Assembly: GCF_003917135.1 (NCBI RefSeq)
Contig: NZ_RPDI01000023.1
Span: 10,176-54,334, forward strand
DNA: 44,159 bases
Source: Leucobacter chromiireducens
GTDB lineage: Bacteria > Actinomycetota > Actinomycetes > Actinomycetales > Microbacteriaceae
Reading direction: 5' to 3'
The translations under genes and the position numbers were made by a program. How positions within the stretch are numbered: the first letter of the stretch is position 1; each line of letters starts with the position of its first letter. Positions 9,183 to 17,037 of the stretch are shown here, piece by piece. The notes under the pieces are model-generated. The model was given only the letters and a program-made list of their open reading frames with translations. It made no database searches and was not told the origin of the DNA.

Positions 9183-9391
9183 GGCTGGGGCGCGCGGTCT
9201 CGCTCGGCGGCCGCGTCCCTCTTCCCGATATCTCCTCGGTGGGAGCCCGCCGCGATCGGCCGCACCTGATCGAAACCGCGCCTTCCCGGATCGGCTGAAG
9301 CGCGCCCCGACGCGGAGGGAGAACACCGTGACGTCCACCGGACCCGGGCGAGCCTCTTGGCGGTTCGAGGATCTCGCATCCTCCGCCGGTC

Positions 9392-9666
9392 ATCGTGGAC
9401 AAGGCCCACCCCGCCGAAGTCATCCGCAAGGGCCTACACGCCCGCGGCATCGAGGCCGTGACCCCGAGAAGAGCAACCAGATCGCCGCCCGCAAATGGCG
9501 AGGACGGCGCGGCGTCCGACCACCCGGCCAGGATACCGCCGTGTACAAGCGCCGTGACGTCGTGGAACGCGGCTTCGGCCGGAACAAGCAATGGCGGGCG
9601 ATCGCCACCCGCTACGACGAACTCACCATAATGTACCGCGCAGCCGCCGTCCTCACTCAGCTATAG
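9392..9666 (+). pseudogene. IS5-family transposase, C-terminal fragment with frameshift
   Basis: Only the last 90 or so residues of an IS5-family DDE transposase remain. One frame gives VDKAHPAEVIRKGLHARGIEAV. After a one-base loss around 9462-9467 the reading continues in another frame with EKSNQIAARKWRG, then VYKRRDVVERGFGRNKQWRAI and ATRYDEL. The VERGF.R.KQWR.IATRYD block is the conserved C-terminus of this group and carries the catalytic Glu of the DDE triad. The first two catalytic Asp residues are missing or lost upstream. The GAGATACTCACTAG after the stop could be the IS end, but no matching left end is visible. The element is dead. Confidence 0.82.
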
Positions 9667-9933
9667 GAGATACTCACTAGCCGCCCCTCCTGGAACCAAG
9701 ACTGAAAGCTCACGTCAGACTGTCGACGAGAATTGGAGCAGACCCCTGGATACTGCGCCCTGGGTACGCAGTCACGGATCCAACAACTGATCATTCTGAA
9801 TCTCGAACCGATCAGCACGCAAAGCGCTTCCTGCCCCACTCAATCTCACCCATCACCCCGTACTATCGAACTCAATCGTGCCCACGCGGCCACGATGTAT
9901 GATCTTCTATCAGCGAGCAGGAACATATCCACT
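9667..9933. other. Intergenic between IS remnant and LRR gene
   Basis: There is no gene here. The GC content is lower than in the neighbours. A TATGAT hexamer at 9898-9903 might be the -10 element for the LRR surface gene, but I see no good -35 at the usual distance. AGCAGGAA at about 9916-9923 is the likely ribosome binding site for the ATG at 9934. Confidence 0.4.
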
Positions 9934-11344
9934 ATGCACCCTTCAAGACTTCCAGGCCTGTCCGGGCCAGATCGATCAGCGGCAGGAGCCAGGAGCTGGT
10001 GGAAACGAGGCCTGGCTCTGGCCGCGGTTGCGTCGGTGCCGGTTGTTTGGCGTAGTTGCTCCCGCCCAGGCAGATCCGGGTGATACCGTGCTCTTTCCAG
10101 ACGCAAACCTGGAATCCTGCGTGAGGGATGCCCTCGATATCGCTGATCCCGCCCCTGTGACTGAGGGCGATATGGCGACGGTGACTTCACTGATATGCGA
10201 AGGGCTCGAGATCGTCGATATCAGTCCCCTTGCTTACGCCACAGGGCTGACAGATCTCTACTTGGGCGAGAACCAGATCGCAGACGTGACTCCGCTTGCG
10301 AGCGTAACCAACCTGCTGGTTCTGCAGCTTGGAACCAACCAGGTCACGGATATCGGGCCGCTCGAGGGCCTGACCGACTTGCAATGGGTTGAGCTGGACC
10401 ACAACCAGATCTCCGATCTGGGCCCGCTGACGGAACTCACAAACCTGGACTATCTCGACGTGTCCAGCAATGCGATCATCGATCTCGGACCGCTCTCCAG
10501 CCTCACAGCATTGGACAGCCTGGACGTTTCCGACAACCAGATCTCCGCCATCTCACCGCTGGCCGATCTCACGAGCCTCACCAGCTTGGGCCTGTCACAT
10601 AAACAGATCGCTGATGTTTCCCCGCTGGAAGAACTGACTGGCCTGACAGCACTCACCCTCGACAACAACCAAATCGCAGACATCGACCCGCTCGCCGGTC
10701 TCACCGATCTGGTTGGTCTCGATCTCAGCACCAACCAGATTGTGAGTGTCACTCAGCTCGCGGGTCTCGAGGATCTCGAACAATTGGATCTCGACTACAA
10801 TCAGATTTCCGATACTACCCCGCTCGCTGGTCTCACGAACTTGGAAGATTTGCATCTTGACGGCAACCAAGTTTCCGACCTGTACCCGCTCGCCGGCCTG
10901 TCGAGCCTGGATTTTGCAACCGCCTGGGATCAGCATCCTGCTCGTTCCGCAGTGGTGAACGTTCCTCAGGCAATCGCGGTAATCAATTCTAACCAAGCAC
11001 TCGTGCCCGTATGGGTGGTGGGCGGCGTCGGTATTCTTTCCGGGACTGACGTAACTTGGACCGAGCCTGGGACCTGGAATCTCGCCTGGAGCGAGACTAT
11101 CTCGCTTCCCAGCGGAGGAATCAGCATGTTTTCGGGAACAGCCGCCTACACCGTAGTGCCGTTCGCAGAAATCCCCGCGATCACCGGCACGCCAGGGAAT
11201 GGAGTTGTGGGTACTCCATATAATTTCGCCTTCGCGGTGACTGGGACTCCATCGCCGGAGGTGACCATCACCGACGGGAAGCTGCCGGACGGGCTCACGC
11301 TGAGCAATGACGATGTGACTTCCGGCACGCCGACCCAGGTGGGC

Positions 11345-11394
11345 ACCTTCATCTTCACCGTGACCGCGACCAACAGCGAGGGCGAAGCAACGCT
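11345..11394 (+). repeat. 50-bp direct repeat, copy 1
   Basis: This stretch is identical to 11615-11664, exactly 270 bp downstream. It encodes the TFIFTVTATNSEGEAT strand of the first He_PIG-type Ig domain. The perfect identity at DNA level, wobble positions included, points to recent duplication or gene conversion of the 90-residue module. Confidence 0.9.
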
Positions 11395-11614
11395 TACTGA
11401 CCAGAGCATCACGGTCGCATCAGCCGAGACTGGTGCGACCGCACCAACCATTGCCGGCAAGCCGGGTGCTGGGGTCGTCGGCGCCTCATACGACTATGCG
11501 TTCACCGTCACCGGGAATCCGGTCCCGACTGTGAAAGTCACCGCGGGCGCACTGCCGGACGGTCTTTCACTGAGCAGCACGGGCAGGATCAAAGGCACCC
11601 CGACCCAGGCGGGT

Positions 11615-11664
11615 ACCTTCATCTTCACCGTGACCGCGACCAACAGCGAGGGCGAAGCAACGCT
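11615..11664 (+). repeat. 50-bp direct repeat, copy 2
   Basis: This is the second identical copy of 11345-11394, in the second Ig domain of the LRR protein. Recombination between the two copies would remove or add exactly one 270-bp in-frame domain. Confidence 0.9.
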
Positions 11665-11847
11665 CACTAACCGGAGCATGGCGGTCAGCAACGCTGACGC
11701 GAAGAACCCTGAAAGCAACCTGCCGACCACCGGCGGCGAAGCGTTCTGGAGTCTGGGAGGGGCCGCGCTCCTGATGCTCCTTGCTGGCGCATCACTGGTG
11801 CTCGTTCATGCGAGACGGTCACGCCACGCTAGCTAGAACCGAATGCG

Positions 11848-11892
11848 AAGCGTTGTGTGGGTGCTCGATCAACTGGCACCCACACAACGCTT
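11848..11892 (+). terminator. Rho-independent terminator after LRR gene
   Basis: A perfect 17-bp stem (11848-11864 with 11876-11892) encloses an 11-nt loop and is followed by TCTTGTGT. It starts 11 nt after the stop of the LRR gene, so it is very likely that gene's terminator. Confidence 0.85.
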
Positions 11893-12472
11893 TCTTGTGT
11901 ACTGACCAGATTTGCATTTCAGTCACCTGTAGCTCTCGTCAATTGTCGAATACGCAGTCACGTCTTCTTAAAAAGGGCCATGTGTCTGTGCACGGTTTCG
12001 CTCCAATCATCATGAGCCTCATCTTCGGTCTAACGATTGACGCCCCACAGGCGAACGTTTCGCGAGTGGGTTCAGAATCTCGCCAGCGACAGCCTCGCGT
12101 CCGAAGCGGTGCCGTCAGTTGTCAGTATTTCCGGAGCATACTTGCGAGCGTCGCCAGCCTGATCATCTCCGGTTTCGAGAGGTCCATATCCAGCGATAGG
12201 GCGATGATCCGCTCTCTCGGTATTTTTTTAACCGCTGCGATCTTTGACGGCTTCATCTTACGAATGCTGCTGCTTAAGGACCGTAGATGATCCCACTTGA
12301 CGCGATCGGGCTTGCCACGCGAAGAACCATACCTGCATCGAGCAGCGCGGCTCGCAGGTGTTGGAGGCCTGCTGGGGATGATCATTGATTGAATCCCTCA
12401 GCGTTCATTCTGGTCTTCTCGCGACTGTCGTACGCGGAATTGTCTTGCCGGTGTTCGGGGGGGGGAGCTGAC
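11893..12472. other. AT-richer intergenic region upstream of araC-like gene
   Basis: Apart from one doubtful minus-strand reading frame (separate entry) I see no gene. The composition is visibly less GC-rich than in flanking genes, for example a T7 run at about 12225-12231. A run of nine G (12457-12465) directly abuts the ribosome binding site of the AraC-type gene. Confidence 0.5.
12122..12385 (-). CDS. Possible small or degraded protein of unknown function
   Basis: This is an 87-codon frame. Its last 60 or so residues look protein-like: KPDRVKWDHLRSLSSSIRK, then a helix around KIAAVKKIPRERIIALSLDM and a DLSKPEMIRLATLASML helix. The pattern suggests two or three amphipathic helices. The first 20 residues are Pro/Arg/Ala-rich and resemble a shadow translation. 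An alternative frame upstream reads LRAALLDAG, so the piece may be the frameshifted end of an older gene. I recognise no family and see no ribosome binding site. Confidence 0.3.
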   Translation of the reverse strand: MIIPSRPPTPASRAARCRYGSSRGKPDRVKWDHLRSLSSSIRKMKPSKIAAVKKIPRERIIALSLDMDLSKPEMIRLATLASMLRKY

Positions 12473-13375
12473 GTGAACCGCACAGCGAACATGGTTCAGC
12501 CTCGCCTGCGGGAGCTTGCGCCGCTGCTCGGGCCATTGGCTGCTATCGAGTCGGTGCGGAGCGCACCTGTGGGGCCTGTCGCATTCGGGCACGCGAAGCT
12601 GGTGCATGTCATGGCCGGCCAATCCCGTATCGTCACCCCGACCGGTGAGCATTTGCTCACTACGGGTGACGTACTAGTACTTGGTGCCGGAGTATGGTAT
12701 TCGGCTGTGCCCGCACCTCGGGTGCGAACATGGACGATCTACCTTGACCAAGAGTTCCTGCGATCTCATATGATGTGGGCGCTGCCTGAACCGGACCGCG
12801 TACGGCCCGGGTTTCATCCTGCGGGATGGGATGGCCGCGCGCTCGTCTTCCGGGCCGGTCGCGAACGGCTCGCCCGGTTGGAGCCCCTATTGCGGCGAAT
12901 GAGCGTGATCCCTCAGCGAGGAGGAGCAGCCGCAGTGGCCGCGCTGATGTCACTATTCGCTCAGACCGCCGAGCACATCGTTCCCGTGCTCGTTTTGGGA
13001 AGCAATCCGCCCCACCCTATGACGCTGATACCAGCAGGGAAGCTCACTGGCCCGATTCCTGCTGCCGAGGCGCAACGTGCAGCCAGACTGCTACGAGCAG
13101 GGTTGGCACATCCCTGGACGATGGACGAGCTTGCCCGAACGGTCGCGATGTCAAAGTCGCAGCTCACAAGACAGTTCACGACCGCATTCGGGGTAGCGCC
13201 AATGCGCTGGCTCGCTGAAACTCGGTTGACGGAGTTTGCCCGTTTGCTTGAGGAAACAGCTCTGCCAGTGGTTGTCGCTGCACGGACAGTGGGTTGGCAA
13301 GATCGGCGTATCGCTGCCGCATGGTTCCGGCGCCGCTACGGGGTCTCCCCGCTGCAGTTTCGGAGGCTCCCCTAA
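12473..13375 (+). CDS. AraC-family transcriptional regulator
   Basis: This is a 300-aa DNA-binding regulator. The N-terminal part has a cupin-like sensory fold (VHVMAGQSRIVTPTGEHLL, then TTGDVLVLGAGVWYS). The C-terminal 95 residues carry two helix-turn-helix motifs: WTMDELARTVAMSKSQLTRQF with FGVAPMRWLAETRL, and a second around AARTVGWQDRRIAAAWFRRR ending YGVSPLQFRRL, the classic AraC end. GTG at 12473 is chosen because GGGGGAG lies immediately upstream. A TTG at 12389 would extend it by 28 unrelated residues, and an ATG at 12491 is the other option. Its ligand and targets are unknown, and no metabolic partner gene adjoins it. Confidence 0.88.
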   Translation: MNRTANMVQPRLRELAPLLGPLAAIESVRSAPVGPVAFGHAKLVHVMAGQSRIVTPTGEHLLTTGDVLVLGAGVWYSAVPAPRVRTWTIYLDQEFLRSHMMWALPEPDRVRPGFHPAGWDGRALVFRAGRERLARLEPLLRRMSVIPQRGGAAAVAALMSLFAQTAEHIVPVLVLGSNPPHPMTLIPAGKLTGPIPAAEAQRAARLLRAGLAHPWTMDELARTVAMSKSQLTRQFTTAFGVAPMRWLAETRLTEFARLLEETALPVVVAARTVGWQDRRIAAAWFRRRYGVSPLQFRRLP

Positions 13376-13683
13376 GAGCAAGGCGTGCGCGATCTCACAG
13401 AGGGTTCTCATTCAGGCCGTCCGTGTGTTCATCTTCCTGGTTCAGGGCAGACAGCGTGATTTAACTCGGGAACGGCGGCCTTTCAACCGTCCTTCTCGAA
13501 TTCTCTGGTGAACCAGCCCACCCATCGGGTAAGCCGGATTAGACAGGTCGGGTTTATCGGAGCCTGACGGTGACCCGTACATTTCGACGTCCGTCCCTAC
13601 CTCCTGATCTCCCCGGCGCACCTGAACTTCGCAAGGGTCACCGGCGCATGCCTCTGACCTCCGAACGGGAGGAGCGCAGAATC
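13376..13683. other. Intergenic at the left side of the conjugative element
   Basis: No gene is seen here. The region separates the AraC-type gene from the first mobile-element gene, so a promoter for the transfer block and possibly the left boundary lie here. A 9-nt inverted repeat of CGGTGACCC occurs near 13570-13578 and 13636-13644. I find no tRNA end and no obvious attachment-site duplication within the window. A reading frame open from 13570 extends the ardC frame but lacks a ribosome binding site. Confidence 0.45.
13658..13672 (+). promoter_or_regulatory. Hairpin covering the ardC ribosome binding site
   Basis: CCTCC (13658-13662), a 5-nt loop and GGAGG (13668-13672) form a small stem whose right arm is the Shine-Dalgarno sequence of the ATG at 13684. 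It could lower translation until unfolded. The stem is only 5 bp, so the case rests on similar hairpins before 17038 and 19086. Confidence 0.4.
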
Positions 13684-14796
13684 ATGACAAGACAAATAAA
13701 CAGACCGGAGCTTCGTGCTGCGCGGGAAGCGCAGGTTGAGGAGCTGCAGGAGACGCTGACCTCGTCGGTAGAGGCGTTGGTCACGGGCGAGGACTGGAAG
13801 CGGGCGCTCACGTTCGTGGCACAGTTCCGCAAGCGCAGCGTGAACAACGTGCTGCTGATCTTCGCTCAGCACGAGGCCGCGTTCGCTGCCGGTCTGGTCG
13901 CCGATCCGTATCCGACGTATGTGGCTGGGATGAAGCAGTGGCAGTCTCTCGGGCGTGAGGTGGTCGACGGGCAGAAGCCGTATGGCATCCTCGCGCCGTT
14001 CAAGGCGCGGTTCGCGTCGGCGACGCCGGGCAACCCGGATTCGTGGCGCAGGCTCAAGCCGCGCGAGCGGCCGAGGCCGGGCGAGTCGGTGCGGGAGCGG
14101 ATGATCGGCGTCACGCCGGCCCGAGTGTTCGACATCTCCCAGACTAAGGGTGCGGAAGTGCCGCTCCCGCCGCGCCCGAAGCTCCTGGAAGGCGAGGCAC
14201 CTGCCGGGCTGCGCGAGGGCCTGATCGCGCAAATCGTTGCGGCGGGATACGAGTTCCGGCCGGTGCCGCATGAGCGAGAGATTCGCGGCGCGAACGGGCT
14301 TACGCACTGGAACGAGAAGTGGGTGGCGGTGCGCACGAACATGGACGATGCCGCGCAGGTGAAGACCCTGGCGCACGAGCTCGCCCATATCCGCCTGCAT
14401 GACCCCGAGGATGAGGACGCGACCCGGCATCGCGGGATCGCGGAGGTCGAGGCGGAGTCGGTGGCGCTGATGATCGGTGCCGCGCACGGCATGGACACCG
14501 CCGCCTACACGATCCCGTATGTGTCGGGGTGGGCGGCGACGGTGGACGGGAAGGATCCGGTGGCGGTCGTGAAGCACACCGCCGAGCGGGTGCGGCAGAT
14601 CGCCGTCTCGATCCTCGGCCAGCTCGACACCGTGCAGCTTGGCACTGGGGAGCCTCCCGGTCTTGTCCGCGAGCCTCCTGCTCGTGCTGCGTCGAAGCAG
14701 CCGACACGCACCGGACGCACCTCCACCCCGAGGTCGCGCCCCGCACGGGCTGCAGAACCGGCGCACAAGGCAGTCGAAGCACGGGGCCTGTCATGA
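13684..14796 (+). CDS. ArdC-like antirestriction protein (ssDNA-binding N-domain plus M78 metallopeptidase)
   Basis: This 370-aa cytoplasmic protein is of the ArdC type. The N-terminal domain (about residues 1-150) resembles the ArdC ssDNA-binding module: LTSSVEALVTGEDW, FRKRSVNNVLLIFAQHE and GMKQWQSLGREVVDGQKPYGI. The second half is an ImmA/IrrE (M78) zinc peptidase with HELAH at residues 231-235 and a downstream EVEAESVALMIG helix supplying the third ligand. ArdC proteins shield incoming single-stranded plasmid DNA from host restriction and are typical early transfer genes. ATG 13684 has a GGGAGGAG ribosome binding site; the frame is open upstream to 13570 without one. The last 50 residues are a Pro/Arg-rich tail. 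Its stop overlaps the start of the next gene (ATGA). Confidence 0.85.
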   Translation: MTRQINRPELRAAREAQVEELQETLTSSVEALVTGEDWKRALTFVAQFRKRSVNNVLLIFAQHEAAFAAGLVADPYPTYVAGMKQWQSLGREVVDGQKPYGILAPFKARFASATPGNPDSWRRLKPRERPRPGESVRERMIGVTPARVFDISQTKGAEVPLPPRPKLLEGEAPAGLREGLIAQIVAAGYEFRPVPHEREIRGANGLTHWNEKWVAVRTNMDDAAQVKTLAHELAHIRLHDPEDEDATRHRGIAEVEAESVALMIGAAHGMDTAAYTIPYVSGWAATVDGKDPVAVVKHTAERVRQIAVSILGQLDTVQLGTGEPPGLVREPPARAASKQPTRTGRTSTPRSRPARAAEPAHKAVEARGLS

Positions 14797-15692
14797 GCGC
14801 CGGCCAGCTCCTCGCCCCGGTCGCGGGCATGACGCTCGCGGACGCCGCCCAGCACTATGCGAGCCAGGGCGTGCCGGTGTTCCCCTGCGTGCCTGGCGAG
14901 AAGCGGCCGCTTGTCGCGCACGGCTTCCATAATGCGACCGCCGACCCCGGGCAGGTTGCGGCGTGGTGGCAGAGATGGCCGGAGGCGAATATCGGCATCC
15001 CGACCGGCCCCGCGTCGGGGCTCGAGGTCGTCGATGTCGACGCGAAGGGTGATCCGCCGCGCGGGCCCGAGTCCTGGCAGCGCGCCACCCGCGCCGGCTT
15101 CCTCGATGGCTGGGTCGCGCACGTCGTCACCCCGTCGGGCGGGTTGCACGCCTACTATCCGGTGGCGGAGGCCGAGCAGCGGTCGTGGGCATCCGGTGCC
15201 GCGCAGCTCGACTTCCGGGGCACCGCCGGCTACATCATCGCCCCACCCTCCCGCACGCTTGTTGGCGGTGAGGTGGCGGCGTATCAGCTTCTCGAACTCT
15301 CGCCTGATCCCGCGAAGCCGGTGGATGCGGGAGCGTTGCGGGAGTTCCTGGACCCAAGGCCGCCGCGCGCACCCTGGCAGTCGCGCCCGTTCCGTGGGAG
15401 TCTCGAAGAGCGCACCGCGCATATCGCGGCCTGGCTGAGCGGGCGGAGCGAGGACCGGAACGTCGGCCTGTACTGGGCGTCCTGCCGTCTCGCCGAGAAC
15501 GGGGCCACGCTCGCGGAGGCGTTCGATGCGCTCGGGCCGGTCGCCGAGGACATCGGCCTGCCGCCGAGGGAGATCGAGCGGACGATCCGCTCCGCCTACC
15601 GCGGCCCCGCACAACAGACCCAGACACAGGGCAATGCGCGGCAGTCGCAGGTGCGACGGGAACCGGCGAGCCGAGGGCGGGTGCTCGCATGA
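14793..15692 (+). CDS. Bifunctional DNA primase/polymerase (prim-pol) domain protein
   Basis: This 299-aa protein consists mostly of a prim-pol (archaeo-eukaryotic primase-like) domain. It shows PVFPCVPGEKRPL, NIGIPTGPASGLEVVDVDAK with the acidic pair Asp81 and Asp83, TPSGGLHAYY with His119, and QLDFRGTAGYIIAPPS with Asp140. These are the usual motifs of plasmid and phage replication primases. A smaller helical domain (about 200-275) resembles the primase C-terminal region, but no helicase domain is attached. It probably primes replication of the element or second-strand synthesis after transfer. Translation is coupled to ardC by an ATGA overlap and to the next gene in the same way. Confidence 0.87.
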   Translation: MSAGQLLAPVAGMTLADAAQHYASQGVPVFPCVPGEKRPLVAHGFHNATADPGQVAAWWQRWPEANIGIPTGPASGLEVVDVDAKGDPPRGPESWQRATRAGFLDGWVAHVVTPSGGLHAYYPVAEAEQRSWASGAAQLDFRGTAGYIIAPPSRTLVGGEVAAYQLLELSPDPAKPVDAGALREFLDPRPPRAPWQSRPFRGSLEERTAHIAAWLSGRSEDRNVGLYWASCRLAENGATLAEAFDALGPVAEDIGLPPREIERTIRSAYRGPAQQTQTQGNARQSQVRREPASRGRVLA

Positions 15693-16459
15693 CGACGACG
15701 GCGGTTCGAGGAGATGGCCGGCTCGCGGTCGTGACGGCGGTGGCGGGCACGGTGCTGATCGCGGCGGGAGCGTTCTGGTTGAGCTTCACGGCGCTCGCGG
15801 ACTTGGCGCGCCGTTCGGGGATCGATGCGGGGCAGGCTTGGGCGTGGCCGTTGATCGTGGACGGGATCATCGTCGTCGCAACGGTCTCGGTCGTCGCGCT
15901 CGCGGGCACCCGGCAGGCGTGGTATCCGTGGCTGCTGCTGATCTGCGGGGCCGGCCTGTCGGTCACGGCGAACTCCATTCACGCGCTCGTCGCCGCCGAT
16001 GCCGATGTGCCCGGCGTGCTCGCCGCATCGGTCGCAGCGGTGCCGCCGGTGGTGTTGCTCGCGATCACGCACCTCACCGTCATCCTCACCCGCCACCACG
16101 CCGTCCAGGCACCCCCGGACGAGAACGTGGAGATCACCGAGGAGCGGGCGCTGCCGGTGTCGTCGGCGGTGACATCGGGGACGTTCCCACTGCCCTCGAT
16201 CATCGAGGCCCGCCCGACTGCACCGGGGCCTCCCCGAGCCGTGCCGGGGGGTCGGGGTGTGGCGGAGGCATTGCGCGCGGAGGGGTGGTCGAACAAGAAG
16301 ATCGCCCGGCATCTCGGCGTCCATGCCTCGACCGTCGGCCGCTGGTTCGCCCCCGATCAGCACGCCCCCGCCAGCCAGGTGCCTGAGCTGGTCGGAGACG
16401 ATCTCGAACCTGAGCTTGACCCTGAATCCGATGTTGACGAGGAGGAGGAACCCTCATGA
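15689..16459 (+). CDS. DUF2637 (SpdB-like) membrane protein with C-terminal HTH
   Basis: This 256-aa protein has four predicted membrane helices in residues 10-130, in the pattern of DUF2637 proteins of actinobacterial plasmids. These include the spread (Spd) proteins that help a plasmid move between hyphal compartments in Streptomyces. The signature region ARRSGIDAGQAWAWPLIVDG is clear. A cytoplasmic C-terminal half holds a helix-turn-helix (GVAEALRAEGWSNKKIARHL, then GVHASTVGRWF) and then an acidic tail rich in Asp and Glu. It may bind element DNA at the membrane. Its start overlaps the prim-pol stop. Confidence 0.83.
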   Translation: MTTTAVRGDGRLAVVTAVAGTVLIAAGAFWLSFTALADLARRSGIDAGQAWAWPLIVDGIIVVATVSVVALAGTRQAWYPWLLLICGAGLSVTANSIHALVAADADVPGVLAASVAAVPPVVLLAITHLTVILTRHHAVQAPPDENVEITEERALPVSSAVTSGTFPLPSIIEARPTAPGPPRAVPGGRGVAEALRAEGWSNKKIARHLGVHASTVGRWFAPDQHAPASQVPELVGDDLEPELDPESDVDEEEEPS

Positions 16460-16944
16460 ATCCCGATGACCAGGCCCCGGAGCTGGGGCCGCCGGAGTCC
16501 GCGCACTCGCGGCTGCACCCGGCACTTGCGGCGGCGATGGCCGCCGAACGCGCACGACCGGCCGAGGAAGCCTCGGCGGAACGGTCGATGCTCGCCACGC
16601 ACCGCGACCCCACCCTCACCCAGCCGGACGCCACCACGACGCGCACCGAAACCCCGGATGCTGAGACCCCGGAGGCGGAGGGGTGGCGGCGCACGCAGGT
16701 GCGGTGGGTGCGCCCGACCGAGCTGATCGCCGGCGGCAGCGCACGGGCTACCGGCTGGGGCGTGGACCTGCGAGCCGAGCTGCTGCGTCGCGCCCGCGAA
16801 TCCGTGCACGAGCGCCGTGCTGTCCGGGCGGAGCGTCCTGAGCAGAGCGAGCGGGTGAGACGGCTGCCTGATCTGTCGATCGGCGGGCGCCGGAGAACCC
16901 CCGCCCGCCGCGAGGTCGAGCGTGCGGGGATGGGGCTGAGGTGA
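16456..16944 (+). CDS. Hypothetical protein of the transfer block
   Basis: This 162-aa soluble protein is rich in Arg, Ala, Glu and Pro, with no hydrophobic segment and no motif that I recognise. The first 75 residues look disordered. The central part (TQVRWVRPTELIAGGSARAT, then GWGVDLRAELLRRARE) looks folded. The C-terminus is strongly basic (RRRTPARREVERAGMGLR), which suggests nucleic-acid contact. It overlaps the DUF2637 gene by ATGA, so it is surely co-translated with it. Confidence 0.7.
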   Translation: MNPDDQAPELGPPESAHSRLHPALAAAMAAERARPAEEASAERSMLATHRDPTLTQPDATTTRTETPDAETPEAEGWRRTQVRWVRPTELIAGGSARATGWGVDLRAELLRRARESVHERRAVRAERPEQSERVRRLPDLSIGGRRRTPARREVERAGMGLR

Positions 16945-17008
16945 GCTGCCATGTCCGCACGCATCGACTTGCTCGCGCAGGACCTTCCCGGCCCCATGCA
17001 GCCCGGGA

Positions 17009-17030
17009 GCACCACTCCGATAGGAGGTGC
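17009..17030 (+). promoter_or_regulatory. Hairpin covering the ribosome binding site of the 17038 gene
   Basis: GCAC and CTCC (17009-17012, 17015-17018) pair with GGAG and GTGC (17023-17030) around a GATA loop, with a 2-nt bulge on the left side. The right arm is the AGGAGGTG Shine-Dalgarno. It resembles the arrangement before 13684 and 19086 and may restrain translation. Confidence 0.42.
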
Positions 17031-17037
17031 CATTACC

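Larger units (their letters stand above)
9934..11836 (+). pseudogene. Internalin-like LRR surface protein, frameshifted in the signal peptide
   Basis: The product would be a wall-anchored leucine-rich-repeat protein. Its signal peptide (WWKRGLALAAVASVPVV) is read from the ATG at 9934 in one frame. The mature protein (FGVVAPAQADPGDTVLFPD onward) is read in the frame one base later. The switch falls at about 10042-10050. The mature frame is open back to 9878, but that part has no signal sequence. Ten 22-residue internalin-type LRRs (pattern LxxLxLxxNQIxDxxPLAxLTx) span about nt 10246-10905. An interrepeat Ig-like region (about 10930-11160) and two He_PIG-type Ig domains of 90 residues (about 11161-11430 and 11431-11690) follow. 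The end is LPTTGG, a membrane helix and ARRSRHAS, a sortase signal. A sequencing error, true mutation or phase variation could explain the shift. Confidence 0.85.

Noticed and set aside
13570..13644. CGGTGACCC inverted pair as an attachment or origin site
   Set aside because: Nine bases at a 57-nt distance in high-GC DNA can occur by chance; there is no further support.
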